Of a DNA stretch of 64,000 bases, positions 9,562-20,695 are shown one piece after another. The stretch comes from Actinernus sp. WN-2022 (Eukaryota; Cnidaria; Anthozoa; Actiniaria; Actinernidae), in contig JAOWCC010001589.1 in assembly GCA_030867875.1 (NCBI GenBank), forward strand, positions 147,533,745 through 147,597,744, given 5' to 3'. How positions within the stretch are numbered: the stretch's first letter is position 1; the number at the start of each line of letters is the position of its first letter. A program made the translations under genes and the position numbers. The notes below the pieces were generated by a model, which made no database searches, was not told where the DNA came from, and saw only the letters and a program-made list of their open reading frames with translations.

Positions 9562-10384
9562 GGGACCATTCATTATTACTTTTTTGGGAGGGGGGAGGGG
9601 GAGTCTGGTACGCTGTAGGGAAGCCGAATTAAAATTATGCGATCCCCCCTCCCAGTCAAAGGAAAAAAAACATACATCCCCGCTCGTCTGTCATAAAACA
9701 AATATGAGCCATCTTACCAATACACTGAAGTAGCTGTTGCCTCTTCGACTCAATTTCTAGTGGCGTTCAACAGTAATGGTGCTTATATATAGATAGCTAC
9801 ATATATGTATGTACATGTAGTTAGCGTATTGAGCCAAGAAGTGGCTGCATCAAAGCGGAATAATAATCATCATTGATTTCATCTGGGCATTCCGACTTGT
9901 GTGCCAGTCTTCTTTATAATCTTGTAGACAGCTGCAGAGGCCAGTCTGTGTGTCTCTAAGTTCCTCTATTGGATGCAATTAGCTTTGGCTTGACTATGAT
10001 CTACAAGTACAGTTCTTTCTGATAATTGTATGTAAACTTCTGTTCTACTACCTGGTCCACTTGCACCATTGTAGCCAGATTACTCTGTTATACTGACTAT
10101 TAACTATTACTGATGAACGAAAGGGAGTCCAGCAATACCTTCATGTACCTAGATTTTTAAATCCAAAGCACTGTAAGTCATGAGAGGACTGCTACCGCAC
10201 AAGGTTAGGGCCATGATAGTGTTTCTTGAAAGATGAAAAGAATATTTTGCAATGAAGGGAAAAAATATAACCCCCTTCATACATTTAAAATACTTTACGT
10301 CCCCCCTATTTCCTGGTGGGAAAATATTACGTCCACCCCCCATTTCGTACCAGCCCCCCCCCCCCTAAAAGTAATAATGAACGG
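9562..10384. mobile_element. Candidate MITE with inverted ends and flanking TTAA
   Basis: The left arm (9565-9612) reads ACCATTCATTATTACTTTT, then a G-rich run, then CTGGTACG. The right arm (10346-10385) is its inverted counterpart: CGTACCAG, a C-rich run, then AAAAGTAATAATGAACGGT. TTAA lies at 9558-9561 and 10385-10388, consistent with a TTAA target-site duplication as in piggyBac or Kolobok elements, although the two ends are offset by about four bases. The roughly 820-bp interior has no coding frame I can support and contains further C-rich patches near both ends. Confidence 0.55.
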
Positions 10385-10582
10385 TTAAAATGAGTCGAAA
10401 AACGGCTCAAATAAGTAGGCTTTATAATCCTAAATATAGGTTGTGTACTTCAAATGAACGTTGATATATTACATTGAACAATAGTGCTTGATGTATATTT
10501 ATATCGAGAAGTGAGCAAAATGTGTTATGAGGGCGGTGAATAGCCCCCTCCTCGGAGATCCAGGGCCTCTCGTTTTAGCACA

Positions 10583-13150
10583 TTAGACGGTTATTCCCAA
10601 CTGCTTGGTGATGTACTTCCTGTGGTCGTCTTTGAGTCTCAATCTCACAATTGGATGGATATTGACCTTAGAGCCATCAAACTCATAGCTATCTTTTCCA
10701 TTCCCCTTTTTTATGCAGGAAATGCTGACATGAAAATAAGCAGGTTGTTCCTTGCCGATTCGCAGCACGCCTGTAGACTTATCACGCCATGTGCGACATT
10801 CTCTATGGGTGATGACGATGTCATCGGGAGGGGGAAATGGTTGTCCATTCTCCATTCTTGGGAACTTAGCATGACATCCACTGCAAGTTGTGACTCGAGG
10901 ATGGTCCTGCAGGAAAGTTAAGACAAATGGATTATCGTTGTCGCAACTGTGTGTAGCTGCTGCTGTTGCTGTTGCTAAAGGAGAAACAACTTTGTGTTGA
11001 CCCTCTATACGAACGATTCTGAGCCTAATTGGATCATCAGGAAAAGGTTGTTGCTGCCAAGGCTCTACTCTATCGATGTGCTGGATTGCAAAGTCATTGG
11101 TTGATTTCTTACTTCGTTTCCACTTCTCGTTTGGTTTCTTACGAGATTGCCGAGTATCAATACCAAAATCTGCAATTCTAGTTACGCTTGTGGCATGGCC
11201 AGCGGTGTTATACCACATTAGAAACTCCGGTAATTTTCCACTAAATTCTGCTGCCGCCAGAGTGTGTGAACAAACCTTGGAGTGGTGGAATGCTGCACAA
11301 ACGTCATCGCAGGAAAACTTTCCATTAGCATGTACTGTTACAACGTGCGGTTTCGGCGAACTTTCTGACGCTACCAGGAGAGAGTTGTCAACTTCAAATC
11401 CTCGCATTATTTTTTTTAAGCGCAATAGTCTGCCAGCTTTTGAAAACTGATGTTCCAGTATGCTGGCAGGCACACCTTTAATACCTGACTCGCTCGCAGA
11501 TACGCTCAAGGCAGCCACGAAGCTCTCTGATAATGGACCAGACTCTTTAGCTCTCTGAAGATATTTACGTCTTTCGGCGGGTTTCATTTTTCTCCACTTT
11601 TCTGGAGTTACCTCGAGATGAGAGTAGGCATCCGTTAACCGTGCATCACCCTGCCCAAGTATGGCACCTTCTAGCAATGTATCTTGCTCGTTCACAATCT
11701 GATGGGTTCTCTCCGTCAGTTCTGTTAAAGAAACACGTTTATACCCTGTCCTGAGCTTTAACAGATTGTTCATTCCCTCGTTGTCATTGGAGGTATACAG
11801 GGAATCTCCCAGGCGTGCCCTTTCTCGGATAGGTTTCAGCATGGATGCTTCAACGGTGTCTGCATGATTGTGCACGAACCATTTGTAAAAAACTGGGTCT
11901 TTTCCAGTTAGACTTTTCGCGATCATTCCACATAGTTTCCAGGCTGCACAATTTGGCGTAAAACTCTTTGTCATCTTCAGAATCAACAATACCATGAAAG
12001 GAGGTTTCTCCAACTTGTCCTCCTATGACATCACGAGCGAAAGGTAGTTGTTCCTTACCGTGAATCCCCACACTTGCAAGCTTACGTTCAATGTTCTTCT
12101 TCAAGTGGTTACAACACAAATGATGATCCGCTTCTGGAAGCTCTTGTTTGAACGCGTTTGACAAGGGGAGTTCCCCATCAGTTCCATATGCCTTAATTTG
12201 GGTGAGGCATGGATTGAACCTCTTCATTGCTGAAGGCAAATGGCTATATACCTGCTGTGATTTGCTCTGATGTATCAGCATTGGTCCCAAGAACACTGGG
12301 GATTTGCCACTATTGACATTGTAAATTTTAAGTGGTCTGTACGTTGTTGGCGTGACCATAAAGTGACCTAAGTTACAGGTCGCATCAACACCAAGTATTG
12401 AATAAGTATTGAATATGTGCAGTACAACTCGATATCTTTTAATTGTCTGTCACTAGCCAAAAATGATATTGGCTCAGGTGCACCTATTACTTCCTTAACG
12501 AAGCCATCTTTTGATTTGCATCTGTTCATGGCTTCCAGGAGGATGTCCTGTTTCTGATTAGCAGATGGTTGAAATCCGGCAGTCGAACCTCTTTTAGCAT
12601 TCCTGATTTGGTTAACATTACGAGGAAGCTCACTTTTGCTTCTGCACTGCGCAGGTCCCCCCTTCTTCGACATGGCTTCAAAGAAGAGTTCCTTTGGTTG
12701 TTTTTCCTTCACATTTATAGACTTGAGTTGCTCCAACGTGCTGGCTTGAGTCTTTACAAAGGGATCCTTGCTGTTCATCGCATTACCGTGTGGTTTTAGT
12801 TGAAGCACTTTTACTTCACCTCCTTCGTAATAGTACTGCAAAAGTGCCAAGTGGTGCCGTGTACCCTGGCGATCTGACAATATGGAGAACCTCTTCTTAT
12901 AACTAGCATTTTCATCATGGTGGCGGAAATGTTTGACTGTCAAAATGTATTCTGCTTGCTTATTGGCCTTTCTTGACACATTTATTGCAAGAACTGCTCC
13001 TGGTTGTTGCGGTCAACCTCAACATAGCTCTTTGGAGTTCCAACATGAATCCATAATTCGCTAAATTCCCTCTGTTCGTGAACTCCTCTAGCGTGTCTTT
13101 TTTTCTCACGTGATAACCAAAACGTCCTGATGGGGGTGGGGTAGATACAC
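10583..13150 (-). pseudogene. MULE-like transposase with SWIM-like finger, frameshifted and 5'-truncated
   Basis: Coding pieces run from the satellite edge to a stop at 10583-10585. In order: an N-terminal part (FWLSREKKRHARGVHEQ, ending near 12985), a charged linker (12979 to about 12415), a MULE-type catalytic region with Asp in GVDATCNLG (12384-12386) and Asp in GTDGE (12177-12179) followed by HHLCCNHLKK, a SWIM-like motif (FSCDDVC...KVCSH, about 11300), and a C-terminal zinc-ribbon-like motif (TCSGC...THREC, about 10800-10890). Breaks: a frame change near 12985, an 11-bp duplication at 12393-12414, and a frame change near 11911-11914. No introns are needed. The 5' end is missing where the satellite begins. 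The family assignment rests on motif order and is fairly secure; a third acidic catalytic residue was not located. Confidence 0.7.
12393..12414. repeat. 11-bp tandem duplication that breaks the MULE frame
   Basis: AAGTATTGAAT occurs twice in direct tandem (12393-12403 and 12404-12414, plus strand). With one copy, the upstream frame (ELYCTYS) joins directly to ILGVDATCNLG, so the duplication alone explains the frame change at this point. Confidence 0.85.
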
Positions 13151-13440
13151 TACTGACAAAAACTAAAAAACCACTCAATATGCTTCAAAATGATGGCAAA
13201 CAATCTGCTGATAGTTTCCAGACATGAATGGATTATGTTGGAGAAAGAATTGGAGAAAAAAATAAACATCTTCAAAAAAAAAACACTCAATATGCTTCAA
13301 AACGATGGCAAACAATCTCCTGGTAGCTTCAGAACACAAATGGATTAAGTTGGAGAAAGAATTGAAGAAAAAAATCAACAACTTCAAAAATGGTCAAATC
13401 TGGATTTTTTTGGCCAGACCGGGTAGGCAAAAAATGTCAG

Positions 13441-13620
13441 ATTTCTGACAAAAACTAAAAAAACACTCAATATGCTTCAAAATGATGGCAAACAATCTGC
13501 TGATAGTTAACAGACATGATTGGATTAAGTTGGAGAAAGAATTGAAGAAAAAAATCAACATCTTCAAAAATGGTCAAATCTGTATTTTTTTGGCCAGACC
13601 GGGAAGGCAGAAAATGTCAG
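13441..13620 (+). repeat. Exemplar 180-bp A monomer
   Basis: ATTTCTGACA recurs at 13441, 13621, 13801 and 13981, so the period is exactly 180 bp. This class carries CTGCTGATAGTTAACAGACA or the variant with TTTCCAGACA, followed by a GATTAAGTTGGAG-type segment. The length is 60 codons, which explains the 60-residue periodic frames seen on both strands. Most plus-strand copies carry TGA within TTTCTGACA, so the plus frame is interrupted once per unit. Confidence 0.9.
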
Positions 13621-13980
13621 ATTTCTGACAAAAACTAAAAAAACACTCAATATGCTTCAAAATGATGGCAAACAATCTGCTGATAGTTAACAGACATGAT
13701 TGGATTAAGTTGGAGAAAGAATTGAAGAAAAAAATCAACATCTTCAAAAATGGTCAAATCTGTATTTTTTTGGCCAGACCGGGAAGGCAGAAAATGTCAG
13801 ATTTCTGACAAAAACTAAAAAAACACTCAATATGCTTCAAAATGATGGCAAACAATCTGCTGATAGTTAACAGACATGATTGGATTAAGTTGGAGAAAGA
13901 ATTGAAGAAAAAAATCAACATCTTCAAAAATGGTCAAATCTGTATTTTTTTCGCCAGACCGGGTAGGCAAAAAATATCAG

Positions 13981-14150
13981 ATTTCTGACAAAAACTAAAA
14001 AAACACTCAATATGCTTCAAAAGGTTGGCAAACAATCTCCTGGTAGCTTGAGAACACAAATGGAGAAAGCATTGAAGAAAAAAATCAACATCTTCAAAAA
14101 TGGTCAAATCTGTATTTTTTTGGCCAGACCGGGTAGGCAAAAAATGTCAG
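13981..14150 (+). repeat. Exemplar 170-bp B monomer
   Basis: This has the same landmarks as the 180-bp monomer but with AAAGGTTGGCAAACAATCTC, a TTGAGAACA segment, and a 10-bp loss that turns TGGATTAAGTTGGAG into TGGAG. The 10-bp difference shifts reading frames relative to A units, another sign that the array is not maintained as protein-coding sequence. Confidence 0.85.
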
Positions 14151-15214
14151 ATTTCTGACAAAAACTAAAAAAACACTCAATATGCTTCAAAAGGTTGGCA
14201 AACAATCTCCTGGTAGTTAACAGACATGATTGGATTAAGTTGGAGAAAGAATTTAAGAAAAAAATCAACATCTTCAAAAATGGTCAAATCTGAATTTTTT
14301 TCACCAGACCGGGTAGGCAAAAAATATCAGATTTCTGACAAAAACTAAAAAACCACTCAATATGCGTCAAAACGATGGCAAACAATCTCCTGGTTGCGTC
14401 AGAACACAAATGGATTAAGTTGGAGAAAGAATTGAAGAAAAAAATCAACATCTTCAAAAATGGTCAAATCTGTATTTTTTTGACCAGACCGGGTAGGCAA
14501 AACATATCAGATTTCTGACAAAAACTAAAAAAACACTCAATATGCTTCAAAATGATGGCAAACAATCTGCTGATAGTTTCCAGACATGAATGGATTAAGT
14601 TGGAGTAAGAATTGAAGAAAAAAATCAACATCTTCAAAAATGGTCAAATCTGTATTTTTTTGGCCAGACCGGGTAGGCAAAAAATATCAGATTTCTGACA
14701 AAAACTAAAAAACCACTCAATATGCTTCAAAAGGTTGGCAAACAATCTCCTGGTAGCTTCAGAACACAAATGGAGAAAGAATTTGAGAAAAAAATAAACA
14801 TCTTCAAAAAAAAACACTCAATATGCTTCAAAACGATGGCAAACAATCTCCTGGTAGCTTCAGAACACAAATGGATTAAGTTGGAGAAAGAATTGAAGAA
14901 AAAAATCAACATGGTCAAATCATGATTTTTTTTGACCAGACCGGGTAGGCAAAAAATATCAGATTTCTGACAAAAACTAAAAAACCACTCAATATGCTTC
15001 AAAAGGTTGGCAAACAATCTCCTGGTAGCTTCAGAACACAAATGGAGAAAGAATTGAAGAAAAAAATCAACATCTTCAAAAATGGTCAAATCTGGATTTT
15101 TTGGGCCAGACCGGGTTAGGCGCAAAATCTCAGATTTCTGACAAAAACTAAATAAACACTCAATATGCTTCAAAAGGTTGGCAAACAATCTCCTGGTAGC
15201 TTGAGAACACAAAT

Positions 15215-15530
15215 GAAATAAGTTGGAGAAAGAATAACAAAATGCATACTTCACATAAAATTTAGAGTTTCATGTTTGCACTTACCTCAATTTCTGTCTC
15301 CCAACACCTAAACTTGCCCAGAACCAAGCCATTCTGTCACAGTTACAGAAAAAAATGTTTCTCCTCAGATTCTAAATTTTCTCACAAAAATGAATATTTC
15401 ACATAAAATTGAGAGTTTCATGTTTGCACGTACCTCACTTTCTATCTCCCAACACCTAAACTTGCCCAGAACCAAGCCATTCTGTCCACAAGCACTTCAC
15501 AGCTTTATCCTGGTAGCTTCAGAACACCAA
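15215..15530. repeat. Doubled, longer form of the spacer
   Basis: Two diverged copies of the spacer sit head to tail. Each contains TTAGAGTTTCATGTTTGCAC or a near variant and CCCAACACCTAAACTTGCCC. They are separated by a segment found only here and in its duplicate (CAGTTACAGAAAAAAATG to CACAAAAATGAATATTTCAC). The spacer therefore looks like a fragment of an independent tandem repeat of about 145-150 bp that was captured into the monomer array. Its bases (TTTCTGTCTCC, TTTCTATCTCC) differ from the homogenised spacer elsewhere (TTTAGGTCTCC), which suggests an older form. Confidence 0.7.
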
Positions 15531-18500
15531 TGGATTAAGTTGGAGAAAGAATTGAAGAAAAAAATGAACATCTTCAAAAATGGTCAAATCTGTATTTTTT
15601 TGGCCAGAACGGGTAGGCAAAAAATATCAGATTTCTGACAAAAACTAAAAAACCACTCAATATGCGTCAAAACGATGGCAAACAATCTCCTCGTAGCTTC
15701 AGAACACAAATGGATTAAGTTGGAGAAAGAATTGAAGAAAAAAATCAACATCTTCAAAAATGGTCAAATCTGTATTTTTGGGCCAGACCGGGTAGGCAAA
15801 AAATCTCAGATTTCTGACAAAAACTAAAAAAACACTCAATATGCTTCAAAATGATGGCAAACAATCTGCTGGTAGCTTGAGAACAGAAATGGAGAAAGAA
15901 TTGAAGAAAAAAATCAACATCTTCAAAAAAAACACTCAAAATGATGGCAAACAATCTCCTGGTAGCTTCAGAACACAAATGAAATAAGTTGGAGAAAGAA
16001 TAACAAAAATGCATACTTCACATAAAATTTAGAGTTTCATGTTTGCACTTACCTCAATTTAGGTCTCCCAACACCTAAACTTGCCCAGAACCAAGCCATT
16101 CTGTCCACAAGCACTTCACATCTTTATCCTGGTAGCATCAGAACACCAATGGATTAAGTTGGAGAAAGAAATGAAGAAAAAAATCAACATCTTCAAAAAT
16201 GGTCAAATCTGTATTTTTTCGACCAGACCGGGTAGGCAAAAAATTTCAGATTTCTGACAAAAACTAAAAAACCACTCAATATGCTTCAAAAGGTTGGCAA
16301 ACAATCTCCTGGTAGCTTGAGAACAGAAATGGAGAAAGAATTGAAGAAAAAAATCAACATCTTCAAAAATGGTCAAATCTGTATTTTTTTCACCAGACCG
16401 GGTAGGCAAAAAAATGTCAGATTTCTGACAAAAACTAAAAAAACACTCAATATGCTTCAAAACGATGGCAAACAATCTGCTGATAGTTTCCAGACATGAA
16501 TGGATTAAGTTGGAGAAAGAAATGAAGAAAAAATCAACATCTTCAAAAATGGTCAAATCTGTATTTTTTTCACCAGACCGGGTAGGCAAAAAATATCAGA
16601 TTTCTGACAAAAACTAAAAAACAACTCAATATGCTTCAAAATGATGGCCAACAATCTGCTGATAGTTTCCAAACATGAATGGATTATGTTGGAGAAAGAA
16701 TTGGAGAAAAAAAATCAACATCTTCAAAAATGGTCAAATCTGTATTTTTTGGACCAGACCGGGTAGGCAAAAATATCAGATTTCTGACAAAAACTAAAAA
16801 AACACTCAATATGCTTCAAAATGATGGCAAACAATCTGCTGATAGTTAACAGACATGATTGGATTAAGTTGGAGAAAGAATTGAAGAAAAAATCAACATC
16901 TTCAAAAATGGTCAAATCTTTATTTTTTGGAACAGACCGGGTAGGCGAAAAATCTCAGATTTCTGACAAAAACTAAAAAAACCACTCAAAATGCTTCAAA
17001 ATGATGGCAAACAATCTCCTGGTAGCTTCAGAACACAAATGAAATAAGTTGGAGAAAGAATAACAAAAATGCATACTTCACATAAAATTTAGAGTTTCAT
17101 GTTTGCACTTACCTCAATTTAGGTCTCCCAACACCTAAACTTGCCCAGAACCAAGCCATTCTGTCCACAAGCACTTCACATCTTTATCCTGGTAGCATCA
17201 GAACACCAATGGATTAAGTTGGAGAAAGAAATGAAGAAAAAAATCAACATCTTCAAAAATGGTCAAATCTGTATTTTTTTCACCAGACCGGGTAGGCAAA
17301 AAATATCAGATTTCTGACAAAAACTAAAAAACCACTCAATATGCTTCAAAATGATGGCCAACAATCTGCTGATAGTTTCCAGACATGAATGGATTATGTT
17401 GGAGAAAGAATTGGAGAAAAAAATCAACATCTTCAAAAATGGTCAAATCTGTATTTTTTTCACCAGACCGGGTAGGCAAAAAATATCAGATTTCTGACAA
17501 AAACTAAAAAACCACTCAATATGCTTCAAAAGGTTGGCAAACAATCTCCTGGTAGCTTGAGAACAGAAATGGAGAAAGAATTGAAGAAAAAAATCAACAT
17601 CTTCAAAAATGGTCAAATCTGTATTTTTTTCACCAGACCGGGTAGGCAAAAAAATGTCAGATTTCTGACAAAAACTAAAAAAACACTCAATATGCTTCAA
17701 AACGATGGCAAACAATCTGCTGATAGTTTCCAGACATGAATGGATTAAGTTGGAGAAAGAAATGAAGAAAAAATCAACATCTTCAAAAATGGTCAAATCT
17801 GTATTTTTTTCACCAGACCGGGTAGGCAAAAAATATCAGATTTCTGACAAAAACTAAAAAACAACTCAATATGCTTCAAAATGATGGCCAACAATCTGCT
17901 GATAGTTTCCAAACATGAATGGATTATGTTGGAGAAAGAATTGGAGAAAAAAAATCAACATCTTCAAAAATGGTCAAATCTGTATTTTTTGGACCAGACC
18001 GGGTAGGCAAAAATATCAGATTTCTGACAAAAACTAAAAAAACACTCAATATGCTTCAAAATGATGGCAAACAATCTGCTGATAGTTAACAGACATGATT
18101 GGATTAAGTTGGAGAAAGAATTGAAGAAAAAATCAACATCTTCAAAAATGGTCAAATCTGTATTTTTTGGAACAGACCGGGTAGGCGAAAAATCTCAGAT
18201 TTCTGACAAAAACTAAAAAACCACTCAAAATGCTTCAAAATGATGGCAAACAATCTCCTGGTAGCTTCAGAACACAAATGAAATAAGTTGGAGAAAGAAT
18301 AACAAAAATGCATACTTCACATAAAATTTAGAGTTTCATGTTTGCACTTACCTCAATTTAGGTCTCCCAACACCTAAACTTGCCCAGAACCAAGCCATTC
18401 TGTCCACAAGCACTTCACATCTTTATCCTGGTAGCATCAGAACACCAATGGATTAAGTTGGAGAAAGAAATGAAGAAAAAAATCAACATCTTCAAAAATG

Positions 18501-20379
18501 GTCAAATCTGTATTTTTTGGACCAGACCGGGTAGGCAAAAATATCAGATTTCTGACAAAAACTAAAAAAACACTCAATATGCTTCAAAATGATGGCAAAC
18601 AATCTGCTGATAGTTAACAGACATGATTGGATTAAGTTGGAGAAAGAATTGAAGAAAAAATCAACATCTTCAAAAATGGTCAAATCTGTATTTTTTGGAA
18701 CAGACCGGGTAGGCGAAAAATCTCAGATTTCTGACAAAAACTAAAAAACCACTCAAAATGCTTCAAAATGATGGCAAACAATCTGCTGATAGTTAACAGA
18801 CATGATTGGATTAAGTTGGAGAAAGAATTGAAGAAAAAATCAACATCTTCAAAAATGGTCAAATCTGTATTTTTTGGAACAGACCGGGTAGGCAAAAAAT
18901 ATCAGATTTCTGACAAAAACTAAAAAACCACTCAAAATGCTTCAAAATGATGGCAAACAATCTCCTTGTAGCTTCAGAACACAAATGAAATAAGTTGGAG
19001 AAAGAATAACAAAAATGCATACTTCACATAAAATTTAGAGTTTCATGTTTGCACTTACCTCAATTTAGGTCTCCCAACACCTAAACTTGCCCAGAACCAA
19101 GCCATTCTGTCCACAAGCACTTCACATCTTTATCCTGGTAGCATCAGAACACCAATGGATTAAGTTGGAGAAAGAAATGAAGAAATAAATCAAAATCTTC
19201 AAAAATGGTCAAATCTGTATTTTTTGGACCAGACCGGGTAGGCAAAAAATATCAGATTTCTGACAAAAACTAAAAAACCACTCAAAATGCTTCAAAATGA
19301 TGGCAAACAATCTCCTTGTAGCTTCAGAACACAAATGAAATAAGTTGGAGAAAGAATAACAAAAATGCATACTTCACATAAAATTTAGAGTTTCATGTTT
19401 GCACTTACCTCAATTTAGGTCTCCCAACACCTAAACTTGCCCAGAACCAAGCCATTCTGTCCACAAGCACTTCACATCTTTATCCTGGTAGCATCAGAAC
19501 ACCAATGGATTAAGTTGGAGAAAGAAATGAAGAAAAAAATCAACATCTTCAAAAATGGTCAAATCTGTATTTTTTTCACCAGACCGGGTAGGCAAAAAAT
19601 ATCAGATTTCTGACAAAAACTAAAAAACCACTCAATATGCTTCAAAATGATGGCCAACAATCTGCTGATAGTTTCCAGACATGAATGGATTATGTTGGAG
19701 AAAGAATTGGAGAAAAAAATCAACATCTTCAAAAATGGTCAAATCTGTATTTTTTTCACCAGACCGGGTAGGCAAAAAATATCAGATTTCTGACAAAAAC
19801 TAAAAAACCACTCAATATGCTTCAAAAGGTTGGCAAACAATCTCCTGGTAGCTTGAGAACAGAAATGGAGAAAGAATTGAAGAAAAAAATCAACATCTTC
19901 AAAAATGGTCAAATCTGTATTTTTTTCACCAGACCGGGTAGGCAAAAAAATGTCAGATTTCTGACAAAAACTAAAAAAACACTCAATATGCTTCAAAACG
20001 ATGGCAAACAATCTGCTGATAGTTTCCAGACATGAATGGATTAAGTTGGAGAAAGAATTGAAGAAAAAAATCAACATGGTCAAATCATGATTTTTTTTGA
20101 CCAGACCGGGTAGGCAAAAAATATCAGATTTCTGACAAAAACTAAAAAACCACTCAATATGCTTCAAAAGGTTGGCAAACAATCTCCTGGTAGCTTCAGA
20201 ACACAAATGGAGAAAGAATTGAAGAAAAAAATCAACATCTTCAAAAATGGTCAAATCTGGATTTTTTGGGCCAGACCGGGTTAGGCGCAAAATCTCAGAT
20301 TTCTGACAAAAACTAAATAAACACTCAATATGCTTCAAAAGGTTGGCAAACAATCTCCTGGTAGCTTGAGAACACAAAT

Positions 20380-20695
20380 GAAATAAGTTGGAGAAAGAAT
20401 AACAAAATGCATACTTCACATAAAATTTAGAGTTTCATGTTTGCACTTACCTCAATTTCTGTCTCCCAACACCTAAACTTGCCCAGAACCAAGCCATTCT
20501 GTCACAGTTACAGAAAAAAATGTTTCTCCTCAGATTCTAAATTTTCTCACAAAAATGAATATTTCACATAAAATTGAGAGTTTCATGTTTGCACGTACCT
20601 CACTTTCTATCTCCCAACACCTAAACTTGCCCAGAACCAAGCCATTCTGTCCACAAGCACTTCACAGCTTTATCCTGGTAGCTTCAGAACACCAA
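20380..20695. repeat. Second copy of the doubled spacer
   Basis: This is an essentially identical copy of the doubled spacer at 15215-15530, shifted by 5,165 bp as part of the large block duplication. These are the only two places in the window where I see the doubled form. Confidence 0.75.

Noticed and set aside
10622..10921. Plus-strand frames inside 10.6-12.8 kb
   Set aside because: They are shadows of the minus-strand MULE-like pseudogene, which carries the recognisable motifs.
13580..13620. CENP-B box in the CCAGACCGGG core
   Set aside because: The core ends in CGGGT, but the required TTCG and the internal A of the CENP-B consensus are not in register.
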